This document shows positions 8,913 through 17,564 of a stretch of 64,000 bases of DNA, one piece after another (the first letter of the stretch is position 1; the number at the start of each line of letters is the position of its first letter). Location of the stretch: the NCBI GenBank assembly GCA_949294665.1, contig CASFID010000058.1:1-64000 (forward strand), read 5' to 3'. The notes beneath the pieces were generated by a model. That model did no database searches, was not told the DNA's origin, and worked only from the letters and a program-made list of their open reading frames with translations. The position numbers were made by a program, and so were the translations under genes. This stretch comes from an uncultured Eubacteriales bacterium. GTDB lineage: Bacteria; Bacillota; Clostridia; Lachnospirales; Lachnospiraceae.

Positions 8913-9638
8913 CATGCCGCCGTCCAGACCGATGATCTGCCCGGTCAGATAGGAGGGGGCTTCTGCGAGCAAGAGGACCATATCGGCGGCCTCCTCCGCA
9001 GTGCCGTAACGTCCCGCCGGTATCTCGTCCTCCAGGGCAGCGCGCTCGTCTGCATGGAGTCTGGCGTTCATCTCTGTATCGATCACACCGCAGGCGAGGG
9101 CGTTCACCTGTATATTGCTGGGCGCAAGCTCTTTTGCCAGAGCCTTCGTCAGCCCGTGCAGGCCTGACTTGGCGGCGGAGTAAGCGGCCTCGCAGGAGGC
9201 GCCGGAGGCGCCCCACATGGAGGAGATATTAATGATCCTGCCCTCTTTGCGGGCGACCATGTAAGGGATTGCCGCGCGGCAGCAGTAGAATGCGGACGAG
9301 AGGTCTGTGTCGATCACCATACGCCAGTCTTCGTCGGACATGTCGCTGAGAAGCCCGAAATATGCGCGCCCCGCATTGTTGACGAGCACGTCCAGTCCGC
9401 CGCAGCACCCGGCTATGATGTCGAACATGGCGCGCACAGAACCGGGATCCGCCACGTCGCCGGGGAGCATCGTGCATGTCCCGCCCTCCGACAATATTGC
9501 GTGTCTTGTGTCCTCAAGCTGATCGATGGAATTTCTGCTGTTTATAAATACATGATGACCGCTTTTCGCAAAGGCAAGGGCGCAGGCGCGTCCGATCCCG
9601 CGGGAGGAGCCGGTCACAAGGATATTTTTCTTCTTCAT
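8907..9638 (-). CDS. Short-chain dehydrogenase/reductase (FabG-like, possibly YmfI)
   Basis: A 243-residue SDR. It has the TGSSRGIG dinucleotide-binding loop at the N-terminus, NNAG near residue 85, the catalytic Ser in INISSMWG and the YSAAK tetrad residues, and it ends with TGQIIGLDGGML. The SMWGASGASCEAAYSAAK block resembles the EF-P 5-aminopentanone reductases (YmfI) of Firmicutes more than fatty-acid FabG. No fatty-acid genes are nearby, which fits but does not prove that reading. I prefer the ATG at 9638, which has AAAGGA eight bases upstream, over the one at 9656. The gene converges on hflX with a six-base overlap. Confidence 0.72.
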   Translation of the reverse strand: MKKKNILVTGSSRGIGRACALAFAKSGHHVFINSRNSIDQLEDTRHAILSEGGTCTMLPGDVADPGSVRAMFDIIAGCCGGLDVLVNNAGRAYFGLLSDMSDEDWRMVIDTDLSSAFYCCRAAIPYMVARKEGRIINISSMWGASGASCEAAYSAAKSGLHGLTKALAKELAPSNIQVNALACGVIDTEMNARLHADERAALEDEIPAGRYGTAEEAADMVLLLAEAPSYLTGQIIGLDGGML

Positions 9639-9724
9639 AATGTCTGTCCTTTCCATTGTTACAGTATAACACAGCCTGAAAGCCGGCGAAATATCAAAAA
9701 TAGAATAAGTTCATAGACTTTCCA

Positions 9725-9753
9725 TTGTACTTATCCCTGCCTTGTGTTAGAAT
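9725..9753 (+). promoter_or_regulatory. Sigma-A promoter of the HD-ParA-AraC chain
   Basis: TTGTAC at 9725-9730, 17 bases, TAGAAT at 9748-9753. Two TTGACA hexamers follow at about 9769 and 9782 without well-spaced -10 boxes. The leader of about 90 bases contains an inverted repeat (TCCCGGT/ACCGGGA, about 9797-9821). Confidence 0.5.
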
Positions 9754-9850
9754 TTATTTGACAACTGATACTTGACAACCGATATATCAGAAAACGGTCT
9801 TCCCGGTCTTATGGATACCGGGAGGAGCGCGGCTTGGCGGAGGACATGAC

Positions 9851-10462
9851 ATGATAGATGACGCGATGGATTTTGCGACGAAAGCACACGAAGGACAGTT
9901 TCGGAAGGGTACAAGACGGCCCTATATCGTTCATCCAATCGAGGTGGCAGATATCGTGTCTACGATGACGAAAGATGAAGAAGTGATCTGCGCGGCAGTT
10001 TTGCACGATACGATCGAGGACTGCAGCGGCATTACCTGGGATATACTAAAACTCCGGTTCGGCAGCCGAGTGGCCGATATGGTGGCTCAGGAGAGCGAGG
10101 ACAAGTCGCTGAGCTGGGAAGAGCGCAAGGGGGCGACGATAAGACGTCTGCGGACGGCGCCTGTGGAAGTGCAGATGATCGGTCTGGCGGATAAGCTGTC
10201 CAATATGCGGGATATCGACAGGGATTATCCTGTTATGGGGGACGAACTCTGGCTCAGATTCCGCATGCAGAGTAAATCCGCGCTGGCGTGGTATTATAAG
10301 GGGATCCGCGATGTTCTGGAGGAAAATTTCAAAGGGGTGGCAGCATATGAGGAATACTGTCGTCTGATCGAGAAGAATTTCGGACCGGGATCGGCACAGA
10401 ACGAGTGGAGGAAAGGAGACGGACAGCATGCCGGAGAAGACGAAAGTAATCTGTTTTGCTAA
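9851..10462 (+). CDS. HD-domain hydrolase resembling (p)ppGpp hydrolases
   Basis: A 203-residue protein with the metal-dependent HD fold of the RelA/SpoT hydrolase type. It has FATKAHEGQFRKGTRRPYIVHPIEV, the LHDTIED motif (HD followed by ED, as in Rel hydrolases) and LADKLSNMRDI. These blocks match the N-terminal hydrolase half of long Rel proteins and the small alarmone hydrolases. The C-terminal 40 residues are hydrophilic and not recognised. Hydrolysis of (p)ppGpp is a likely but unproven activity. The last 35 bases overlap the start of the ParA-like gene, so the two are coupled. GGAGG lies eight bases before the ATG. Confidence 0.75.
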   Translation: MIDDAMDFATKAHEGQFRKGTRRPYIVHPIEVADIVSTMTKDEEVICAAVLHDTIEDCSGITWDILKLRFGSRVADMVAQESEDKSLSWEERKGATIRRLRTAPVEVQMIGLADKLSNMRDIDRDYPVMGDELWLRFRMQSKSALAWYYKGIRDVLEENFKGVAAYEEYCRLIEKNFGPGSAQNEWRKGDGQHAGEDESNLFC

Positions 10463-11216
10463 CAATAAAGGAGGGAGTGGAAAATCAACTACATGTTCCA
10501 ATGTGGGATACGGTCTGGCTCAGCTTGGCCGAAGCGTCCTGCTCATCGACGGGGACATGCAGCTGAATCTTTCGCTCTCTCTTTTTGATGAGGATACGGT
10601 GCTTGGGTTCGCACAGAGTGATAAAAATCTTTATGAAGGGATCCGAAGACAGGATGATCTCAGAGATTATATCGTCCGCACCGTCTATGAGAATCTGGAT
10701 CTGATTCCGTCATCTACCCTTATGAGTTCTATCGAATATGAACTTTTTACAAAATGGCAGAGAGAATATATCCTGAAAAAAGGGATTGCAGGAATCAGGG
10801 AGTCAGGGAAATACGATTATATCCTCATCGATGCTCCGCCGACTCTGGGAGGCTGGGTGATGAATATCCTCTGCGCGTCGGATGAGATCATCATACCGGT
10901 GGAGGCATCGCCATGGGGACTTTTCGGGCTCGGTAATATGTTTGAGTTCCTTGATCAGGTAGGTCAGATCGCACCGGACCTGAAGCTTGGCGGCATTGTC
11001 ATCACAAAAGTGGATACAAGGAAGAACTATTTCCGACAGACTCTTGAGTCGCTCAAAGAACTGGATGATGTGAAAGTTTTTCATACATATATCCGGGTGG
11101 ACAGCGGCGTGGAGTGGTCGCAGGATAATAACGCGCCGGTGATGGCATACAGGAAAAGCAGCCGGAGCGCGAAGGAATACATGGAGCTGACAAAAGAGAT
11201 CGACGCAGCAGGGTGA
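10428..11216 (+). CDS. Orphan ParA-family ATPase
   Basis: A 262-residue ParA/MinD/Soj-type ATPase with the deviant Walker A loop KGGSGKST near residue 14, the A' motif LIDGDMQ and Walker B ILIDAPP. No ParB gene lies next to it, and the flanking genes are an HD hydrolase (35-base overlap) and an AraC regulator (GTGA overlap). A plasmid or chromosome partition role is therefore not supported by context. Such orphan ParAs can position other cargo. AAAGGAG lies about ten bases upstream of the ATG, inside the preceding gene. Confidence 0.8.
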   Translation: MPEKTKVICFANNKGGSGKSTTCSNVGYGLAQLGRSVLLIDGDMQLNLSLSLFDEDTVLGFAQSDKNLYEGIRRQDDLRDYIVRTVYENLDLIPSSTLMSSIEYELFTKWQREYILKKGIAGIRESGKYDYILIDAPPTLGGWVMNILCASDEIIIPVEASPWGLFGLGNMFEFLDQVGQIAPDLKLGGIVITKVDTRKNYFRQTLESLKELDDVKVFHTYIRVDSGVEWSQDNNAPVMAYRKSSRSAKEYMELTKEIDAAG

Positions 11217-12226
11217 TCTCTTCCGGCCGTGTAAAGGACAAAAAGAGTGTGGCGCGGATGCATGAAGAGCTGATAAGAGAGCTGTCGGTCATCACCGGGG
11301 AAGAACAGAGGATACTGGACGGGCGCAGGGAGATCGATCAGCACATATACACAGAAAAGAAAGACATGGTTATCGACAGTAAAAAGCTTCTCCAGAAGGG
11401 GAAGCTTATTCAGGTGCGTCCGCATACGAGATTTGTCCGGTTTCCAAAGCACACGCACAATTATATCGAAGTGATCTACATGTGCAAAGGGAGTACGACG
11501 CATATCATCAATGGGAAGGAAGTCGTTCTGGAACAGGGAGACCTGCTTTTCCTGAACCAGAATGCCGTACAGGAGATCCTGCCCGCAGGAAAAGACGATA
11601 TTGCGGTGAATTTTATCGTACTGCCGGAATTTCTGGATACTGCGTTTTCCATGATGGGGGATGAGGAGAATCAGCTCAGAGATTTTCTTGTCGGAGCGCT
11701 GAGCGGAAGAGACGGCGAGACCTCCTGGATGTACTTTCATGTGGCGGATATACTGCCGATACAGAATCTGATAGAAAATATGGTATGGACGATCTTCTAT
11801 GATTCGTCGAACAAAAGGAGCTGCACGCAGATCACTATGGGGCTTCTTTTTCTCCAGCTTCTGAACTGCATGGACAAGATGGAGACCGGCGGTTCAAAAT
11901 ATGACGCTGAGATCACGGCAAACGTATTAAGTTATATCAACGACCACTACAAGAACGGAACTCTGTCTGAGCTGGCCGGACAGATGGGGTACGACGTATA
12001 CTGGTTAAGCCGCGAGATCAGACGCAGGGCAGGGAGGACATACAAAGAGCTGCTCCAGGAGAAACGGATGCAGCAGGCGGTCTATCTTCTTACAAACAGT
12101 GAGATACCGGTAACGGATATTATCGAGTCGGTGGGGTATGACAATACGAGTTATTTCTACAGAAAGTTCAAAGAGAAATATGGCATGAGCCCGAAAGAAT
12201 ACAGAGGGACAATTTGTACAAAATAA
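11213..12226 (+). CDS. AraC-family transcriptional regulator with cupin sensor
   Basis: A 337-residue regulator. An N-terminal stretch of about 60 residues precedes a cupin-like sugar-sensing domain (about 60-180, with KHTHNYIEVIYMCKG and LEQGDLLFLNQNA). Two AraC helix-turn-helix motifs follow at about 235-335 (LSELAGQMGYDVYWLSREIRR; SVGYDNTSYFYRKFKEKYG, then MSPKEYR). The longest start is a GTG overlapping the ParA stop; an ATG at 11258 is an alternative. It lies directly upstream of a deoxysugar kinase and isomerase, beyond a strong terminator, so it may activate them. The kinase promoter has a good -10 but a poor -35, as expected for an activator-dependent promoter. Confidence 0.85.
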   Translation: MISSGRVKDKKSVARMHEELIRELSVITGEEQRILDGRREIDQHIYTEKKDMVIDSKKLLQKGKLIQVRPHTRFVRFPKHTHNYIEVIYMCKGSTTHIINGKEVVLEQGDLLFLNQNAVQEILPAGKDDIAVNFIVLPEFLDTAFSMMGDEENQLRDFLVGALSGRDGETSWMYFHVADILPIQNLIENMVWTIFYDSSNKRSCTQITMGLLFLQLLNCMDKMETGGSKYDAEITANVLSYINDHYKNGTLSELAGQMGYDVYWLSREIRRRAGRTYKELLQEKRMQQAVYLLTNSEIPVTDIIESVGYDNTSYFYRKFKEKYGMSPKEYRGTICTK

Positions 12227-12286
12227 GGGAATAGATTTTGTGAAAAATGCAAAAAAGAACCCTGAAATAAGATAAATACTGCAAAT

Positions 12287-12323
12287 AAGGACGCTGTTTT
12301 ATGTAAATAGCGTCCTTTTTTTG
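12287..12323 (+). terminator. Rho-independent terminator after the AraC gene
   Basis: A 9-base stem AAGGACGCT/AGCGTCCTT (12287-12295 with 12309-12317) followed directly by a T run. It separates the HD-ParA-AraC chain from the kinase. Confidence 0.85.
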
Positions 12324-12338
12324 CATCTTTTTGACAAT

Positions 12339-12344
12339 TATAAT
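12339..12344 (+). promoter_or_regulatory. Possible activator-dependent -10 box of the kinase-isomerase unit
   Basis: A perfect TATAAT lies about 30 bases upstream of the kinase GTG. The -35 position falls in the T run of the preceding terminator and does not match the consensus. This fits activation by the adjacent AraC protein, but that is inference. Confidence 0.35.
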
Positions 12345-12375
12345 GAAAACAGAGAAAAAGAAGGAGGCACTTAAG

Positions 12376-13773
12376 GTGGAGAAGTATTATTTAGCCGTTG
12401 ACATCGGGGCGTCCAGCGGGCGTCACATGCTTGCCTGCATAAAAAACGGCCGGATGCAGCTTGAGGAGGTCTACCGTTTCCCAAACGGGATGGATGACAA
12501 GAACGGAACGCTGTGCTGGGATGTGGACCGCCTGTTTACAGAGATCAAAAACGGTTTGAAAAAGTGTAAAGAACTCGGAAAGATCCCGGTGTCCATGGGA
12601 ATCGATACCTGGGGCGTCGATTATGTTCTTCTTGACAAGGATGATAATATCCTGGGAGATACAGTGGGGTATCGTGACGGCCGGACCGAGGGGATGGACG
12701 AGAAAGTATACGAGGTGATCTCACAGGAAGATCTGTATGCAAGGACCGGCATCCAGAAACAGATCTTCAATACGATCTATCAGCTCATGGCGGTCAAACA
12801 GTCTCATCCCGAATATCTGGATCAGGCGGAGACGATTCTTATGATCCCGGATTATTTTCACTTCCTGCTTACAGGCGTAAAGAAGAACGAGTACACGGAG
12901 GCGACGACGGGACAGCTGATCAGTCCGAAGATAAACGACTGGGATTATGAGCTGATCGATATGCTTGGATACCATTCCGGGATCTTCCTTCCGGTATCTA
13001 TGCCGGGGACGGTCGTCGGCGATTTTACGGAAGAAGTTCAGCGAGAAGTCGGATTTAACTGTAAGGTTGTCCTTCCCGCGACACACGATACAGGGAGCGC
13101 AGTCCTGGCCGTTCCGACAAACGATGACGACGCGGTATATATCAGTTCGGGAACCTGGTCGCTGATGGGCATTGAGAGAAAAGAGGCCGACTGCTCCATG
13201 GAGAGCATGAAAGCCAATTTCACAAATGAAGGAGGATATGACCACAGATTCCGCTATCTTAAGAATATTATGGGACTGTGGATGATCCAGTCTGTGAAAA
13301 AAGAATTTACAGAAGATCTGTCCTTTGCACAGATCTGTGAGCTGGCCTCAAGGGAGACGATCCCGTCTATTGTAGACTGCAACGACGACTGTTTTCTCGC
13401 CCCGAAGAGTATGATCGGGGCGGTGCAGAAGTTCTGCCGGGATACGGACCAGCAGGTGCCAAAGACAGTGGGAGAGATCTCATCCGTGATCTATAACAGC
13501 CTGGCAAGATGCTACGGGGATACCGTAGAGGAGATCGAGGAGATCACGGGGAAGAAATACCCTGCGATCTATGTTGTGGGCGGCGGCTCCAACGCAGGAT
13601 ATCTGAACGAACTTACCGCAAAATATACCGGAAGAAAGGTCTCCGCAGGACCGTCAGAGGCAACGGCCATCGGAAATATCATCGTCCAGATGTTAAGCGA
13701 CGGTGTGTTTGCAAGTCTGTCGGAAGCACGGACATGCGTGAAAGAATCATTTGATGTAAAGACGTATGAGTGA
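12376..13773 (+). CDS. rhaB: Rhamnulokinase-like FGGY sugar kinase
   Basis: From the GTG at 12376 (AAGGAGG at 12361-12367) the protein has 465 residues. A longer TTG start at 12331 would lie in the promoter. FGGY-family features are LAVDIGASSGRHML at the N-terminus, DTWGVDYVLLD, LTGVKKNEYTEATTGQL, THDTGSAV, SSGTWSLMGIE and the C-terminal VVGGGSNAGYLNELTA adenosine-binding block. DTWGVDY and SGTWSL are characteristic of RhaB, which phosphorylates L-rhamnulose. The partner downstream is not the usual L-rhamnose isomerase RhaA but an arabinose/fucose-isomerase-type protein, and there is no RhaD aldolase here. The true substrate may therefore be another ketose. Confidence 0.82.
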   Translation: MEKYYLAVDIGASSGRHMLACIKNGRMQLEEVYRFPNGMDDKNGTLCWDVDRLFTEIKNGLKKCKELGKIPVSMGIDTWGVDYVLLDKDDNILGDTVGYRDGRTEGMDEKVYEVISQEDLYARTGIQKQIFNTIYQLMAVKQSHPEYLDQAETILMIPDYFHFLLTGVKKNEYTEATTGQLISPKINDWDYELIDMLGYHSGIFLPVSMPGTVVGDFTEEVQREVGFNCKVVLPATHDTGSAVLAVPTNDDDAVYISSGTWSLMGIERKEADCSMESMKANFTNEGGYDHRFRYLKNIMGLWMIQSVKKEFTEDLSFAQICELASRETIPSIVDCNDDCFLAPKSMIGAVQKFCRDTDQQVPKTVGEISSVIYNSLARCYGDTVEEIEEITGKKYPAIYVVGGGSNAGYLNELTAKYTGRKVSAGPSEATAIGNIIVQMLSDGVFASLSEARTCVKESFDVKTYE

Positions 13774-13806
13774 TGCCGGCGCCCGGCGCAGACAGCCGGA
13801 TGCAGG

Positions 13807-13822
13807 GCGGCGCGGACGCCGC
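13807..13822 (+). other. GC-rich intergenic hairpin between kinase and isomerase
   Basis: GCGGCG and CGCCGC flank a four-base loop, with no T run after it. It may set relative mRNA levels of the two genes by stability or processing rather than terminate transcription. Confidence 0.35.
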
Positions 13823-13877
13823 ACGGAAACAGATTGATTAAAACAGAATTGAGAGATAAGTATAAGGAGGATTCCAT

Positions 13878-15296
13878 ATGTTAGTTGATACAAAAGCAAG
13901 GATCGGAGTATTTTCCATCGCGTTAGGCGCATATCTGCCGCAGTTCCCGTCTCTGGTGCCCGAATTCGAGGCTCAGTATGATGCGTTCAAGAAGACGCTT
14001 CCCGACACGGTGGAGATCGTCGACGGCGGGATGGTGACGACGAAAGAACAGTCGCAGGAGGCAGGAGACAGGTTCCGGGCAGCGGACGTGGATCTGGTCA
14101 TCATGCAGCTCCTGACCTACGCAACGTCATATAATATGCTTCCGGCGGTGAAAGACCTTGACGTGCCGGTCGTTCTCGTGAATGTCCAGAAATTAAAAGC
14201 GCTCGACTATGACAATACAGACATCGCCACATGGCTCGGCGAGGGATATGCGTGCGGAGCAGTGGGGGAGATGGTCGCCGATCTTGAGAGATACGGCAAG
14301 AGACACGCTGTTATCACAGGAGTCGTGGAGGGCGGAGATCCGGCTGTTCAAAAAGAGATCGAAGACTGGTGCCGTGCAGCACAGGTGAGAAGAAGATTCC
14401 GCGACACAAACATCGCTCAGATCGGAAGACCGTATCCGGGTATGATGGATCTCTATATCGATGAATCCAACCTGTACAGAAGGATGCACCTGTACACAAA
14501 ACAGTTTGACTGGGAGAAGATGTGGGCGATCGCAGACGACATTACAGATGAAGATGTGATCCGTGCAAAAGCGCAGGATATCCTCGATACATTTGATATT
14601 GAAGGAGGCGGGAGCATAGAGGAAGTCTGGGAGATGGCCAAATATGTCGTCGCTTTCGAGCAGTGGGTAAAAGACGAGAAGCTCGGTCTGATCGCTTCTC
14701 ATTACGACGGATTTGCACAGGGGAAGGCAGGCGTGCTCGACAGTATGCTTATCCCGGCATTCTCCATGCTGATCAAACAGGGGACGGCATGCGCGGTTGA
14801 GGGCGATATGAAGGTTGCCATGGCGATGAGTATCCTTAAGACAATCTCGGGGACAGGACAGCTCGCAGAGATGTACTCCATCGACTTTAACGACGACATT
14901 GCGATCATCGGACACAGCGGATCGGGAGATGCGGATATCTCCGACAGGAAACCGACCATGAAGATCGTGAAAGTGTTCCACGGAAAGACAGGAGGCGGAT
15001 ATCTGACGCAGTTCTATCCGTACACAGGACCTGTCACATATCTGGCGATCACACAGGATGGAGACGGACACTTCAAGTTCATTGCCGCAGAGGGCGTAAA
15101 TGAAGAGGGGAAGATCCTCTCCTTTGGCGATACGAACATGAGGACGCGCTTTACGTGCGGCGCAAGAGAGTTCGTGAACCGCTGGAGCGAATGCGGACCG
15201 ACGCATCACTTTGCGGCGGCCACAGGCAGACATATCGATACGATCCTGAAAGTTGCCAGGATCTTCAACGTACCGGTAGACGTTGTGACCAGATAA
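13878..15296 (+). CDS. L-arabinose/L-fucose isomerase family protein
   Basis: A 472-residue ketol isomerase of the AraA/FucI superfamily. The metal ligands expected from AraA can be traced: Glu in AVEGD, Glu in LAEMYS, His in IIGHSG and His in PTHHF. The N-terminal half has the alternating alpha/beta pattern of AraA (VDLVIMQLLTYATS, VPVVLVNVQ). The order kinase then isomerase, with an AraC regulator upstream, points to catabolism of an aldose through isomerisation and phosphorylation. It is not the TIM-barrel RhaA, so the pairing with a RhaB-like kinase is unusual. AAGGAGG lies seven bases before the ATG. Confidence 0.8.
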   Translation: MLVDTKARIGVFSIALGAYLPQFPSLVPEFEAQYDAFKKTLPDTVEIVDGGMVTTKEQSQEAGDRFRAADVDLVIMQLLTYATSYNMLPAVKDLDVPVVLVNVQKLKALDYDNTDIATWLGEGYACGAVGEMVADLERYGKRHAVITGVVEGGDPAVQKEIEDWCRAAQVRRRFRDTNIAQIGRPYPGMMDLYIDESNLYRRMHLYTKQFDWEKMWAIADDITDEDVIRAKAQDILDTFDIEGGGSIEEVWEMAKYVVAFEQWVKDEKLGLIASHYDGFAQGKAGVLDSMLIPAFSMLIKQGTACAVEGDMKVAMAMSILKTISGTGQLAEMYSIDFNDDIAIIGHSGSGDADISDRKPTMKIVKVFHGKTGGGYLTQFYPYTGPVTYLAITQDGDGHFKFIAAEGVNEEGKILSFGDTNMRTRFTCGAREFVNRWSECGPTHHFAAATGRHIDTILKVARIFNVPVDVVTR

Positions 15297-15487
15297 ACCA
15301 GAATAAATGCATGGTGGGCGGTACATCCGTCCGCCTCTTAAAGGCCGCCCGGGCGGGAGAAGACGTCAGCAGATGTTATACCCTCGCCTGTGGCGGCTTT
15401 TTGATGTATAATACAGCTAGAAAGAATGCAGGTGAGATATTTCTGCGCGGTTCATGTCTGGAACAGGCGGACAGATTGGGGGTTGGA

Positions 15488-16438
15488 ATGGCAGAAAGAA
15501 TACGATATGCACAGCGTGTAATAGAAGAAGTAGAAAAGACGGTCGTAGGGAAAAGAGATGTTCTCACGAAGATCATGACGGCGATCCTTGCCGGGGGCCA
15601 TATCCTGATAGAGGATATACCGGGAACGGGCAAGACGACGATGGCGCTTGCTTTTTCCAGAGCTATGGGACTGGAAGAGCGCAGGGTACAGTTTACTCCG
15701 GACGTGCTCCCGTCAGATCTGACAGGATTTACAGTGTATCAGAAAGAGACGGGACAGTTCGTGTATCAGCCGGGGGCAGTTATGTGTAACCTGCTTCTGG
15801 CGGATGAGATCAACAGGACGTCCCCGAAGACGCAGTCTGCCCTCCTTGAGGTGATGGAGGAACGTCAGGTCACAGTAGACGGGGTGACGCGTCGGACAGG
15901 GGATCCGTTTATTGTGATCGCCACGGAGAATCCTGCGGGTTCCGCCGGAACGCAGCTTCTGCCGGAGTCTCAGCTTGACCGGTTTATGATCTGCGTGAGT
16001 ATGGGATATCCGACTGTGGAAGAGGAGATGGAGATACTGCGCAGAAGCCAGGAAGGGGACAGGACCTCCGGGATAAGGCCTGTGATTGACGCGGCGGCTC
16101 TGCGGGAGCTGATAAGGGACGCGAAAGGAATCTATATGCATGAGCGCGTGTGCAGGTATTTGGCCGAACTGGCCAGGGCTTCCAGGGAGAACGAATGGAC
16201 AGAGCTGGGCTTAAGTCCGCGGGGAACAGTGGCGCTGACAGCCATGGCAAAGGCATATGCATATCTCAAAGGGCGGGGATATGTCATCCCTGCCGATGTA
16301 GAAGCGGTTTTCCCGTGTGTGGCGTCACACAGACTGCTCCTGAACATGAAGGCCAGAGTGGGCCATATAAAAGTGGAAGAGGTGATCCGGCAGATCCTTG
16401 AGAATACGGAGAAACCGGCGCTTAAGGTAAGGCGGTAG
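15488..16438 (+). CDS. MoxR-family AAA+ ATPase
   Basis: From the ATG at 15488 (GGGGG five bases upstream) the protein has 316 residues. A much longer frame open from 15155 encodes junk before this point and overlaps the isomerase gene. AAA+ features: Walker A EDIPGTGKTT near residue 43, LLADEINR Walker B, the sensor TENPAG and an arginine-rich C-terminal lid. MoxR ATPases act as chaperones in maturation or metal insertion. The gene forms an operon with DUF58 and transglutaminase genes, a widely conserved trio whose exact client is unknown. A TATAAT at 15407-15412 is a possible -10. Confidence 0.88.
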   Translation: MAERIRYAQRVIEEVEKTVVGKRDVLTKIMTAILAGGHILIEDIPGTGKTTMALAFSRAMGLEERRVQFTPDVLPSDLTGFTVYQKETGQFVYQPGAVMCNLLLADEINRTSPKTQSALLEVMEERQVTVDGVTRRTGDPFIVIATENPAGSAGTQLLPESQLDRFMICVSMGYPTVEEEMEILRRSQEGDRTSGIRPVIDAAALRELIRDAKGIYMHERVCRYLAELARASRENEWTELGLSPRGTVALTAMAKAYAYLKGRGYVIPADVEAVFPCVASHRLLLNMKARVGHIKVEEVIRQILENTEKPALKVRR

Positions 16439-16442
16439 AGAG

Positions 16443-17498
16443 ATGATCAGAAGAACAGCGGGATATGTGGCGGCAGTCCTTGTCACAGTGTACCTGTTTT
16501 TTATGTATGACGCGGTGGTGCTCTCCGGCGTGGTCATATTTTTCTTTCTGTACCCTGTGGCCGCCTGGATATATCTTGCGGCCCTCGGACGCAGGGCGGA
16601 AGTAACGCTGGAAAGAGTCCCGCCTCTGGGCGAGAAGGGCAGGAGGATCCGGGCCGGGATTACTGTCAGGAATACGTCCGCAAGGATGAGTATCCGATAT
16701 GAACTGAAAGCAGGAATTGGAAACAGCAGCGCAGGAAAGCATAAAAAGAGACGATTTCGCGGCGTGATCGCTCCCCGGAAAGAAGCGACGGAGTGGATCA
16801 CATTTGAGACGGAATACTGCGGCAGAACAGAGATTATTCTCGATACGATAAAAATATACGATTTCCTTGGAGTTTTTTACAGGAGAGTAAGCTGCAGAAA
16901 AACAGCGCAGATCAAGGTGATGCCGGAGTTTCAGTTCATGCCGCTGGAGATCACGCGCAGGACAAGAGAGTTTCAGGCGGACGCTCAGGAGTTTTCACAG
17001 GAGAAACGGGGGGACGATCCATCGGAGATCTATCAGATCCGGGAATACCGGGAGAGAGATTCTCTCAAGGATATCCACTGGAAGCTGAGCGCGAGGGAAG
17101 GAAAGCTTATGATCAAGGAGAGAAGCTTTCCTCTTGGATGCGTGGTGCTCCTCTATATCGACGATCCGAAAGGAAAACAGACAGCGGCGGGATTTTCAAA
17201 GATGCTGGAGACTGTGGCTTCGATTTCTATCACGCTTGTCTCAGAAAAGTGCGTCCATATGGCGGCGTGGTATGAAGAAAAGAGCGCGGAAATTGTCAGA
17301 TGGCGGGTGTCCGACGAGGAGAGCGCATACGACATGGTATGGAGCCTTATGGAGACAGAGCCGTATGAGGACAGGCGCAAAGCAGAAGTGTGCTATGACG
17401 ATACCTTTCGCGGGCAGGAATTCGCGGCTGTTATCACAGTAGACGGAAACGGAAGGATCAGGAAGGACGGAGAAGATGCCCAATACCTGAGACTGTGA
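16443..17498 (+). CDS. DUF58 domain protein
   Basis: A 351-residue protein with two N-terminal membrane segments (about 5-45) followed by a soluble region. It contains the DUF58 signature near residues 190-225: a Gly/Asp-rich turn, then YQIREYRERDS, DIHWKLSAR and a Lys/Glu block. DUF58 proteins have a von Willebrand A-like fold and are regularly encoded next to MoxR ATPases. The gene starts four bases after the moxR stop, which supports a common transcript. Confidence 0.85.
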   Translation: MIRRTAGYVAAVLVTVYLFFMYDAVVLSGVVIFFFLYPVAAWIYLAALGRRAEVTLERVPPLGEKGRRIRAGITVRNTSARMSIRYELKAGIGNSSAGKHKKRRFRGVIAPRKEATEWITFETEYCGRTEIILDTIKIYDFLGVFYRRVSCRKTAQIKVMPEFQFMPLEITRRTREFQADAQEFSQEKRGDDPSEIYQIREYRERDSLKDIHWKLSAREGKLMIKERSFPLGCVVLLYIDDPKGKQTAAGFSKMLETVASISITLVSEKCVHMAAWYEEKSAEIVRWRVSDEESAYDMVWSLMETEPYEDRRKAEVCYDDTFRGQEFAAVITVDGNGRIRKDGEDAQYLRL

Positions 17499-17564
17499 AG
17501 CCAGACGATGTCCGGAAAAGAGCAGACCGCCGTCCGCGAAACCGGAAAAACGGGAGAGGCAGTG

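Noticed and set aside
9769-9787. Tandem TTGACA hexamers as promoters of the HD gene
   Set aside because: Neither has a well-spaced -10; TTGTAC-N17-TAGAAT just upstream is better.
10428-11216. ParA as a sign of an integrated plasmid or phage
   Set aside because: No ParB, replication, integrase or phage genes are nearby, and the flanks are ordinary chromosomal genes.
14193-15326. A 377-residue minus-strand frame opposite the isomerase
   Set aside because: Shadow of a convincing gene with metal-binding residues in place.
15155-15487. Extended N-terminus of the MoxR protein
   Set aside because: The frame runs through the end of the isomerase gene and encodes Arg-rich sequence unlike MoxR. The domain starts at 15488 after a GGGGG site.
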